A program made the translations under genes and the position numbers. The notes beneath the pieces are model-generated. The model was not told the origin of the DNA, searched no databases, and saw only the letters and a list, made by a program, of their open reading frames with translations. A DNA stretch of 64,000 bases. It comes from Micromonospora sp. ATCC 39149. GTDB lineage: Bacteria > Actinomycetota > Actinomycetes > Mycobacteriales > Micromonosporaceae. The first letter of the stretch is position 1. Each line of letters starts with the position of its first letter. Of this stretch, positions 37,594-45,935 are shown in pieces. The DNA lies in the NCBI RefSeq assembly GCF_000158815.1, contig NZ_GG657738.1:6244787-6308786 (forward strand). The letters run 5' to 3'.

Positions 37594-38494
37594 GTTGGAG
37601 TCGCACAACCCAGGCGGCAGCATCAAGGACCGCTCGGCGCTGGAGATGCTGCAAGAGCGCATCCGCGACGGGCGGCTCGTACCCGGACGGTCGGTGGTAA
37701 TCGAGTCCAGTTCCGGCAATCTCGGGATCGGTCTCGCGCAGGTCTGCGGATACTACGGAATCCGCTTCATCTGTGTGGTCGACCCGCGCACGAACCGGCA
37801 CAACATCGCCATAATGCGTGCCCTCGGCGCTCAGGTCGAGGTGGTCACCGACGTCGATCCGGCCACCGGTGAGTACCTACCCGTTCGTATCCGTCGGGTT
37901 CGTGAGCTCGTCGCGACGATCGACCATGCCTACTGCCCGGACCAGTACTCGAACCCCCTCAACCCGCAGGCGCACCACACGACCGTGCGAGAAATCGTGC
38001 GGGCCCTGCCCGAGATCGACTACCTGTTCTGCGCCACGAGTTCCTGCGGCACTCTGCGGGGGTGCGCCGAGTACATCCGGACGCACAAGCTGCCGGTGAC
38101 CATCGTGGCGGTGGACGCGTTGGGCAGTGCGATATTCGGCCCAGCGGTCGGTTGGCGGATGATTCCCGGCCATGGCGCATCGGTGCGCCCGAAGCTGTAC
38201 CGCAGCGATCTGGCCGACATCGTGGTCCGGGTCGACGATCTCGACGCGATCGTGGCCTGCCGCCGGCTGGCCGCCCGCGAGGCGATCGTCGTCGGTGGCT
38301 CGTCGGGCGCCGTCGTGGCGGGCCTGGAGCAGATGCGCGATCAGATCCGGCCCGGGGCCACGTGCGCGATGGTCTTTGCCGACGGCGGTGAGCGGTACCT
38401 GGACACCATCTACGACGACGAGTGGGTCATGACGTACTTCGGTGACGTGTCGCATCTGTGGAACAAGCCCGACATGCAGGTAGCGCCGTGTTGA
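37484..38494 (+). CDS. SbnA-like 2,3-diaminopropionate biosynthesis enzyme
   Basis: 336 residues from ATG 37484, with GAGGAG seven bases upstream. It belongs to the cysteine-synthase family (fold-type II PLP). Lys is in HNPGGSIKDRSA, the substrate loop is ESSSGNLGIGLAQ and the phosphate-binding loop CATSSCGTLRG. The long C-terminal tail and the variant SSSGN loop are as in SbnA and its relatives, which join O-phospho-L-serine and L-glutamate to N-(1-amino-1-carboxy-2-ethyl)-glutamate. The next gene is an SbnB homologue, and the pair is the known route to L-2,3-diaminopropionate. Ordinary cysteine synthase is unlikely in this setting. Confidence 0.88.
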   Translation: MTEQTPPGSGVLATIGATPIIELVKLDPTSPFRTFAKLESHNPGGSIKDRSALEMLQERIRDGRLVPGRSVVIESSSGNLGIGLAQVCGYYGIRFICVVDPRTNRHNIAIMRALGAQVEVVTDVDPATGEYLPVRIRRVRELVATIDHAYCPDQYSNPLNPQAHHTTVREIVRALPEIDYLFCATSSCGTLRGCAEYIRTHKLPVTIVAVDALGSAIFGPAVGWRMIPGHGASVRPKLYRSDLADIVVRVDDLDAIVACRRLAAREAIVVGGSSGAVVAGLEQMRDQIRPGATCAMVFADGGERYLDTIYDDEWVMTYFGDVSHLWNKPDMQVAPC

Positions 38495-39498
38495 TCCTCG
38501 GGGCAGGTGAGGTCCGTGCCGTCCTCGACGGGGCCGAGCGCGAGGTGGTGGCCGCGGTGGACTCGGCGTACCGGTCGCATGCGTTGGGCCGTACGCAGGT
38601 ACCGCAGTCGGTGTTCCTCCGCTTCCCGAACGCAGACCGCGAGCGGATCATCGCGCTACCGGCCTTTCTGGGTGGTGCGACGCCGACCTGCGGGGTGAAG
38701 TGGGTGTCGTCCTTCCCCGACAACCTCAGGCGGGGTATGCACCGGGCATCGGCCGTGATGATCCTGAATTCGGTACACACCGGTGTGCCGGAGGCGATCC
38801 TCGAAGCGTCGGCGATCTCGGCTGGACGTACGGCCGCGAGCGCCGCCCTGGCGGCGTCCACGCTCTCCTCGTCCAGCCCGGAAACTGCAGTGACGCTGGT
38901 CGGCTGCGGTCCGATCAACTTCGAGGTGCTGAGGTATCTGCAGACCGTGCTGCCGACGGTGGACACGGTGACGTTGTACGACCTGAGCGCCGAGCGGGCG
39001 CAGTCCTTCGCCGCCGAGGCGCGGTCGGTCTGGCCGACGTTGCAGGTCGACGTGGCCGAGAGCGCGGCCGACGCCCTGGCCCGCCACAAGCTGGTGTGCC
39101 TGGCGACGACGGCGAGCGCCCCGCACCTGGGTACCGAGCACTGCCGCCCGGGAACGTTGGTGCTGCACCTGTCGTTGCGCGACCTCACCACCGACTCCAT
39201 CCATTCCAGCGTGAACATCGTCGACGACGCCGACCACGTGTGCCGGGCAGCGACGTCCTTGGATCTGGCTCAACAGGAAGCCGGCCACCGCGACTTCATC
39301 TCCTCCTCGCTGGGCCACATCCTGGTGGCCGGTGAGCGGTACGTCAGGAGCGACGACGCCGTGACGGTGTTCTCTCCGTTCGGCCTCGGCTGCCTGGATC
39401 TGGCGGTGGCCGACGTGGTCCGGCATGCGGCGTCGGCCCGCGGTCTGGGCACCACATTGGATGACTTCCTACCGACGAAGCAGCAGGTGTTCGCATGA
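38488..39498 (+). CDS. SbnB-like dehydrogenase (ornithine cyclodeaminase family)
   Basis: 336 residues from GTG 38488, which overlaps the SbnA-like gene by seven bases. It is an ornithine cyclodeaminase/mu-crystallin fold with substrate-side residues in CGVKWVSSFPDN and the Rossmann loop VTLVGCGPINFEVL. SbnB oxidatively splits the SbnA product into L-2,3-diaminopropionate and 2-oxoglutarate with NAD. The length is right for the family. Its stop overlaps the NRPS start (ATGA), so Dap supply and peptide assembly are translationally linked. A proline-forming cyclodeaminase is the alternative, made unlikely by the SbnA neighbour. Confidence 0.88.
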   Translation: MLILGAGEVRAVLDGAEREVVAAVDSAYRSHALGRTQVPQSVFLRFPNADRERIIALPAFLGGATPTCGVKWVSSFPDNLRRGMHRASAVMILNSVHTGVPEAILEASAISAGRTAASAALAASTLSSSSPETAVTLVGCGPINFEVLRYLQTVLPTVDTVTLYDLSAERAQSFAAEARSVWPTLQVDVAESAADALARHKLVCLATTASAPHLGTEHCRPGTLVLHLSLRDLTTDSIHSSVNIVDDADHVCRAATSLDLAQQEAGHRDFISSSLGHILVAGERYVRSDDAVTVFSPFGLGCLDLAVADVVRHAASARGLGTTLDDFLPTKQQVFA

Positions 39499-42400
39499 CT
39501 GACATCCTCGAAACCGGCAACCAGTGCCGACTGTCGTTCGAGCAGGAGCAGCTGTGGTTCCTCGACCAGGTCCGGTCCGGCGCGCAGGAGTACCTGTTGC
39601 ACTGGGGATTCCGTCTGCGCGGGCCGCTGGACCGGGAAGCACTGACCGCCGCCTTCACTGAGATCGTCGGCCGGCACGAGATTCTGCGTACCCGCTATGC
39701 GACGGTTGACGGACAGCCGGTGCAGATCATCGACGAGCCGGCGCCGGCCGAAATCACGGTGGTGGACCTCAGCGGGTACCCGGCGGGTGAACAGGACCAA
39801 CGGGTACGGGAGATCGGCGAGGTCGCGGTGACCACGCCGATCGATCTGCGCGAAGCCGCGCCCTGGCGGCTGACAGTCGTCCAGCTTTCGCCCAGCGACG
39901 CCATCCTGATGATCGTGGTGCACCACATCGCCTTCGACGGCCCGTCGCTGGGCATCCTGGCCAGGGAGTTGGGCGTGCTCTACGCGACTTACGCCCCGGG
40001 CGAGGAGCCGCCGCTGGAGCCGCTGGAGCCGTTGGAGCTCCAGTACGCCGACTTCGCCGACTGGCAGCGGACCCGCTGGAGCGCGGACGACGCGGCGCTC
40101 GTCCGGCAACTGGACTACTGGCGCGAGCGACTGGCCGGGCTGAAGCCGCTGGAGCTGCCCACAGACCGGCAGCGCCCGGCCGTCTGGGAGCCGGCCGGCG
40201 ACGTGGTGGCGTTCGCTGTGCCGGCGCCGCTGGCGGCGCGAATCATCGCCGTGGGACGCGCCGCCCGGGTGACCCCGTTCATGGTGTTCCTGGCCGCCTA
40301 CCAGCTCTTGGTCAGCCGCTACGCGAACCAGCTCGACTTCGGTGTCGGGGTGTCGACCAGTGGGCGGAACCGGGTCGAGCTGGAGCCGGTGATCGGATCG
40401 CTCGCCCAGACGGTGGTGCTGCGTACCGACCTGTCCGGCGATCCTACCTTCGTCGAGCTGCTCGCCCGCGTCCGCGAAACGGCCCTGGACGCCTTCGAAC
40501 ACAAGGACGTGCCTCTGCAACGCCTGGCCGCCGAACTGGCGCCGGACCGCGACCTTTCCCGCAACCCGCTATTCCAGGTCGGGTTCGCGGTCCTGAACGG
40601 CCAGGGGGAGCCGCTGCGCCTGCCCGGGATCGAGGTCGACTGGGTGCCGACCCCCGTGCTCAGCGCCACCTTCGACACGTCGCTGCAGATGGCCGAGGAG
40701 CCGGACGGATCGTGGATCGCCCGGATGACCTATCCAACCGCGCTCTTCGACCGGGCCCGGGTCCAGCGGATGGCCGACAACTACCTGACGCTCCTGGAGA
40801 ACCTCGCGGCGGCGCCGGAGAAGCCGCTGCGCGATGTGCCGACCGTGACGACCGCGGAACAGGAGCGGCTGCTCGGCTGGAACCCCACGGCGCGCGAGGC
40901 GACCGACGCGCTGCTGCCGGACCTGGTCCGGGCGCAGGCCGAGGCCACGCCGGACGCGGTGGCCGTGGTCAGCGGTGAAGTCCAGCTGACCTACGCCGAG
41001 CTGATGTCCAGGGCGGACAGTGTGGCCGGCTTCCTGCGCACCCGCGGAGTCGGCGCTGAAACCGCCGTCGGCGTCGCCATGCACCGCGGTACCGATGTCG
41101 TGGTCGCACTGCTCGGGACGCTCACCGCCGGCGCGGTCTACGTCCCGCTCGCACCCGACCTGCCAGCCGATCGGCTGGAGTTCATGATCGACAACGCCGG
41201 CATCGAACTGGTGCTCACCGAGGCGGCGCTGCGACAGCGGACACCGCAGCGCACACCGGTGGTGGTGCTCGACGAGCAGTGGGACGACATCGTCCGCGCC
41301 GCGCCGCCGCCTCCGGTGGCGCTCGACGCCGCGAACGCCGCCTACGTCATGTACACGTCCGGATCCACCGGTCGCCCCAAGGGGGTCGTGATCACCCACG
41401 GCGGGATCCGGAACCGGGTGCTGTGGGCGGTGGACCAGCACCAGCTCACCAGCACCGACCGCGTACTGCAGAAGACGACCATCGGGTTCGACGCCTCGGT
41501 GTGGGAGTTCCTGGCGCCGTTGGTGTCCGGCGGCTGTGTGGTGATGGCACCGCAGGACGCGCACCGCGACACCGCCGTGATGGTCGGTGCCCTCGCGGCG
41601 TACCGGATCACCGTGGTGCAACTCGTCCCGTCCGTGCTGCGTACCGTGGTCGACGAGCCGGAGTTGGCCGCCTGCAAAGCATTGCGGCTGGTGTGCTCCG
41701 CCGGCGAGCCGCTGCCGGCCGACCTGTGCGAGCGACTGCTCGGCGTGCTGGAGGTGGAGCTGTACAACACCTACGGCCCGACCGAGTGTTCTATCGACTC
41801 GACCGCACGGCGCTACGAGCGCGGCGAGACGGAGGGTACGGTCCCGATCGGTGCCGCGCTGCCCGGCGTGGACGTGTACGTGGTGGACTCCGCCGACCGG
41901 CTCGCGCCGATCGGTGTACCCGGCGAGTTGTGTGTCGGCGGCGTCGGCCTCGCCCGCGGTTATGCCGGGCGCGGCGACCTCACCGCCGAGCGGTTCACCC
42001 CGAACCCCTTCGCCACCCGGCCGGGTCAGCGGTGGTACCGCACCGGAGACCTCGCCAGGTGGCGTGCCGACGGGACCCTGGAGTTCGTCGGCCGCCTCGA
42101 CGCGCAGGTCAAGGTGCGGGGCGTGCGCGTCGAACCCGGTGAGGTGGAGGCAGCGCTCCGGGCGCATCCGTCGGTCGCGGCGGCCGTGGTCACCTCCTAT
42201 CGATCCGCCACCGGCGATCTGGAACTCGCGGGTTACGTGGTGCCGGTCGCAGGGGCGACGGTGGAGCCCGACGAGTTGTCCAGGTTCCTCGGCACCCGGC
42301 TGCCCGCCGCGATGGTTCCCGCCGGCATCATCCCGCTGGTCGAGCTCCCGTCGCTGCCCAACGGAAAGGTCGACCGGTCGGCGCTGCCGGCCCCCGACAG

Positions 42401-45400
42401 CCGGCCACGCGACGACGACCCCGGTCACGTCGCGCCACGGACGGAGACCGAGCGGGCGGTCGCCACGGTCATGGGCGAGCTGATCGGGGTTGAGCGGGTC
42501 GGCGTGAAGGACGACTTCTTCACGTTGGGTGGGCATTCGCTGCTGGCGATCCGGCTCGCACATCGGCTGCGCCGCAGGTTCGGGCTGGAGCTGACGGTGG
42601 CCACCCTGTTCGAGGGACGGACCGTGGAGCGGGTCGCCGCGGCGATCGACGCGGGCACGACGCTCGACAGCGAGCCGCAGATCGTGCCCGTACCCCGCAA
42701 CGGCGTCCTGCCGACCTCGTTCGGCCAGCAACGACTGTGGTTCCTGGACCAGCTCGAACCGGGCAGCGCGGAATACCTGATCCCGATGGTGTACCACCTC
42801 ACCGGAACGCTGGACACCACGGCGCTGCGTCATGCGGTGGAGCAGGTCAGCGCCCGGCACGAGGTGCTGCGCACCCGCTACGTCGGCGACGGCGGTATCC
42901 CGTTGCAGATCGTGGACCCCGCCGGCCCGGTGGTCTTCGACGTGGTGGACCTGACCGGCGCCGTGGATGCCGCCCCGCGCGCCAAGGCGATCATCGACGC
43001 GGCGAGCGCCCGGCCGTTCGACCTCACCCAGGAGCGCCCGCTGCGGGTCACGGTCGTGCACACGGCGACCGACGAACACCTGGTCGCGATCACCCTGCAC
43101 CACATCGCCTTCGACAACTGGTCGCTGGGCATCTTCCTGCGCGAGCTGAACGAGGCGTACGCGGCAGACCTCGTCGGTACCCCGTGGCCGACGCAGCCGC
43201 TTCCGGTGCAGTACGCCGACTTCGCCGCCTGGCAACGCGACCGGCTGGCCGACGGCACCATCGGCAACCAACTCGAGTACTGGCGAACCCGGCTCGCCGG
43301 GCTCGTGCCGGTCGAGCTGACCCCCGACCGGCCCCGCCAGCCCGGGCGTGACCTACGCGGCGACCTGCTGATCGTCGATGTTCCGCAGGCCGCCGGCGCG
43401 GCGGTACGCGAGCTGGGCAACCGAACCGGCGCCACGTTCTTCATGGTGCTGCTGGCCGCGTTCGACGTGCTGCTGAGCCGATACACCGGCCGCACCGACA
43501 TCGCGATCGGCACCCCGGTCGCCGCCCGGACGCGGCCGGAGAGCGCGGACCTGATCGGCTTCTTCGTCAACAACCTCGTGGTCCGGGCCGACCTGGGCGG
43601 GGACCCGACCTTCATCGAACTGATCGACCGGGTCCGCCGGACCACCCTGGAGGCGTTCGCCAACCAGGACGTGCCGTTCGAACACCTCGTCGACGCCCTG
43701 CAACCGGACCGTGACCTGTCCCGCAACCCGCTGTTCCAGATCATGTTCGAGGTGCAGCACACCACCGGTACCTCGGAGGCCACCCTCGCCGGGTGCGCCG
43801 CGGCCGGCCTGGGTAGCGGCGTGTCGGTGGCGAAGTTCGACCTCACCCTGTCCGTGATGGAGCAGCCGGACGGGCGGCTGGAATGCTGGTTCGAGTACGC
43901 CACGGCGCTGTTCGACCGCTCGACGATCGAACGCCTCGCCCGCCAGTACCTACGCCTCCTGGGCAGCGTGAGCGCAGACCCGCACGCCCGGGTCAGCGAG
44001 CTCGATCTGCTGTCGGCCGACGAACGCCACGCGGTCGTGCACCAGTGGCCGGACCCCGACGCGGACCGGCTGGACCTGCTCGACCCGCCCGGCGAACGGC
44101 ACATCGCGGTACCGGAGCTGTTCGAACGGTGGGCGGCCCGGACCCCGGACGCGACCGCGGTGGTGTTCGGTGATGAGCGGCTCGGTTTCGCCGAGCTCAA
44201 CGCGCGGGTCAACGAGCTTGCGCACCATCTCCGTTCGATGGGCGTCGGCCCGGAGGTCGTCGTCGGCTCGTGCCTTGAGCGCGGGTTCGAGCCGGTCGTG
44301 GTACTGCTGGCGGTGCTCAAGGCCGGCGGGGTGTACGCGCCGTTCGACCCGGAACATCCGCCGGAGCGCCTGCGCTACATGCTCGCCGACGCCGGCGCGC
44401 ACCTGGTGGTGACCACAGGCAAGTTCGCCGACCGGTTCGCCGGGCACGAGCGCCCGGTGCTGGTCGTCGACGACGAGGACCGGGTCAGTGGACGGCCGTC
44501 GGTCAACCCGACACCGGTGACCGTTCCGGACAACCTCGCGTACATCATCTACACGTCCGGGTCGACCGGCCGCCCGAAGGGCGTGATGATCTCGCACCGG
44601 TCGTACGCGCACCACTGCCGGGTGATCGCCGACTACTACGGCATTCACCCCGGCGAGCGGGTCGTCCTGCTCTCGGCGCTCACCTTCGACGTCGCCATGG
44701 ATCAGATCGCCGCCACCCTGACCGCCGGCGCCACGCTCGTGGTGAGTGACCCGGTCTTCTGGACGCCGAGCGAGCTGCCGCCCAAGCTGGAGCACTACGG
44801 CGTGACGATCATGGAGATCACCCCGGCCTACTACCGGGAGATGCTGGAGTCCGGCGTGGACCGGCTCGCCGGGATGAAGCTCATGAACGTGGGCTCGGAC
44901 GTGGTGACCGTCGCCGATGCCCAACGGTGGGCGGCGACCGGTCTGCCCGGCCGGTTCCTCTGCAACTACGGGCCGACCGAGGCGAGCGTCACCTGCATGC
45001 TCAACCCGGTCTCGGGCGACCCCGCCGGCGAGCGCAGCACCGCCACCCTGCACATCGGCCGCGCGGTCGCCGGTACCCGGGTGTACGTGCTCGACGCGGG
45101 GATGCGTCCGCTTCCGATCGGGGTCCCCGGCGAACTGTGCATCGGCGGCGTGCGCCTCGCCCGCGGCTATCACGACCGGCCCGCGCTGACCGCGGAGCGG
45201 TTCGTGCCCGACCCGTTCGGGACCGAACCGGGAGCGCGCCTCTACCGCAGCGGTGACCTGGTCCGGCACCGGCCGGACGGTACGGTCGAGTTCCTCGGCC
45301 GCCTCGACACCCAGGTGAAGATCCGTGGTTTCCGGATCGAACTCGCCGAGATCGAAGCCGTGTTGGCCAAGCACCCCGCGGTGTCCGCGGCTGCCGTCGT

Positions 45401-45935
45401 CGCGAAGGACGTCGGGCCCGGCGACAAGCGGCTCGTCGCCTACCTGGAGTGGCCCCATGACACCGGACCCGACATCGACGAGCTGCGGGCATACCTACGG
45501 GAGTCGCTGCCCTCGTACATGATCCCGTCGGCCTGGGTCACCGTCGCGGCCCTGCCGCTGTCACCGAGCAAGAAGGTCAACCGGGCGGCGCTGCCGGATC
45601 CGACACCGTCTCAGCTCGACGGTGCCCGCGGGTACGTGGCACCGCGGGACCCGGCGGAGGAGACGATCGCCGGGATCTGGTCCGACATTCTCGGCGTCGA
45701 CCGCATCGGCGTCGACGACGACTTCTTCGGACTCGGCGGGCACTCGCTGCTGGCCACTCGGGTCCTGGCCCGGCTGCGGGCGGCCCTTGCCGTCGAGGTC
45801 CCGCTGCGTTGCCTGTTCGAGGCGACCACCGTGGCGGAGCTGGCGGTGGTGGTGACCGACCTGATCGCGGCGGAGCTCGACGAACTGACCGACGCCCAGA
45901 TGAGCGAGCTGCTTTCCCGGGAAGGTGCCCTGTGA
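39495..45935 (+). CDS. NRPS, C-A-PCP-C-A-PCP
   Basis: 2146 residues, two modules. C1 has HHIAFDG at residue 143. A1 (core YTSGSTGRPKG near 619) has A4 GFDASVWEF and A5 YNTYGPTECSIDST; aligned by eye to PheA its pocket is D A W Q C A T I D, close to the Gln type DAWQFGLID. PCP1 GGHSL is near 1011. C2 has HHIAFDN (Gly to Asn) near 1202. A2 (near 1686) has TFDVAMDQI and NYGPTEASVT; its pocket is about D V D E M V N V T, with two acids that suggest a basic side chain. PCP2 GGHSL is near 2081. A C domain at the very N-terminus needs an acyl or aminoacyl donor in trans. I infer 3-ureidoalanine for A1 and 2,4-diaminobutyrate for A2. It passes the chain to the next gene, which it overlaps by four bases. 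Confidence 0.92.
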   Translation: MTDILETGNQCRLSFEQEQLWFLDQVRSGAQEYLLHWGFRLRGPLDREALTAAFTEIVGRHEILRTRYATVDGQPVQIIDEPAPAEITVVDLSGYPAGEQDQRVREIGEVAVTTPIDLREAAPWRLTVVQLSPSDAILMIVVHHIAFDGPSLGILARELGVLYATYAPGEEPPLEPLEPLELQYADFADWQRTRWSADDAALVRQLDYWRERLAGLKPLELPTDRQRPAVWEPAGDVVAFAVPAPLAARIIAVGRAARVTPFMVFLAAYQLLVSRYANQLDFGVGVSTSGRNRVELEPVIGSLAQTVVLRTDLSGDPTFVELLARVRETALDAFEHKDVPLQRLAAELAPDRDLSRNPLFQVGFAVLNGQGEPLRLPGIEVDWVPTPVLSATFDTSLQMAEEPDGSWIARMTYPTALFDRARVQRMADNYLTLLENLAAAPEKPLRDVPTVTTAEQERLLGWNPTAREATDALLPDLVRAQAEATPDAVAVVSGEVQLTYAELMSRADSVAGFLRTRGVGAETAVGVAMHRGTDVVVALLGTLTAGAVYVPLAPDLPADRLEFMIDNAGIELVLTEAALRQRTPQRTPVVVLDEQWDDIVRAAPPPPVALDAANAAYVMYTSGSTGRPKGVVITHGGIRNRVLWAVDQHQLTSTDRVLQKTTIGFDASVWEFLAPLVSGGCVVMAPQDAHRDTAVMVGALAAYRITVVQLVPSVLRTVVDEPELAACKALRLVCSAGEPLPADLCERLLGVLEVELYNTYGPTECSIDSTARRYERGETEGTVPIGAALPGVDVYVVDSADRLAPIGVPGELCVGGVGLARGYAGRGDLTAERFTPNPFATRPGQRWYRTGDLARWRADGTLEFVGRLDAQVKVRGVRVEPGEVEAALRAHPSVAAAVVTSYRSATGDLELAGYVVPVAGATVEPDELSRFLGTRLPAAMVPAGIIPLVELPSLPNGKVDRSALPAPDSRPRDDDPGHVAPRTETERAVATVMGELIGVERVGVKDDFFTLGGHSLLAIRLAHRLRRRFGLELTVATLFEGRTVERVAAAIDAGTTLDSEPQIVPVPRNGVLPTSFGQQRLWFLDQLEPGSAEYLIPMVYHLTGTLDTTALRHAVEQVSARHEVLRTRYVGDGGIPLQIVDPAGPVVFDVVDLTGAVDAAPRAKAIIDAASARPFDLTQERPLRVTVVHTATDEHLVAITLHHIAFDNWSLGIFLRELNEAYAADLVGTPWPTQPLPVQYADFAAWQRDRLADGTIGNQLEYWRTRLAGLVPVELTPDRPRQPGRDLRGDLLIVDVPQAAGAAVRELGNRTGATFFMVLLAAFDVLLSRYTGRTDIAIGTPVAARTRPESADLIGFFVNNLVVRADLGGDPTFIELIDRVRRTTLEAFANQDVPFEHLVDALQPDRDLSRNPLFQIMFEVQHTTGTSEATLAGCAAAGLGSGVSVAKFDLTLSVMEQPDGRLECWFEYATALFDRSTIERLARQYLRLLGSVSADPHARVSELDLLSADERHAVVHQWPDPDADRLDLLDPPGERHIAVPELFERWAARTPDATAVVFGDERLGFAELNARVNELAHHLRSMGVGPEVVVGSCLERGFEPVVVLLAVLKAGGVYAPFDPEHPPERLRYMLADAGAHLVVTTGKFADRFAGHERPVLVVDDEDRVSGRPSVNPTPVTVPDNLAYIIYTSGSTGRPKGVMISHRSYAHHCRVIADYYGIHPGERVVLLSALTFDVAMDQIAATLTAGATLVVSDPVFWTPSELPPKLEHYGVTIMEITPAYYREMLESGVDRLAGMKLMNVGSDVVTVADAQRWAATGLPGRFLCNYGPTEASVTCMLNPVSGDPAGERSTATLHIGRAVAGTRVYVLDAGMRPLPIGVPGELCIGGVRLARGYHDRPALTAERFVPDPFGTEPGARLYRSGDLVRHRPDGTVEFLGRLDTQVKIRGFRIELAEIEAVLAKHPAVSAAAVVAKDVGPGDKRLVAYLEWPHDTGPDIDELRAYLRESLPSYMIPSAWVTVAALPLSPSKKVNRAALPDPTPSQLDGARGYVAPRDPAEETIAGIWSDILGVDRIGVDDDFFGLGGHSLLATRVLARLRAALAVEVPLRCLFEATTVAELAVVVTDLIAAELDELTDAQMSELLSREGAL

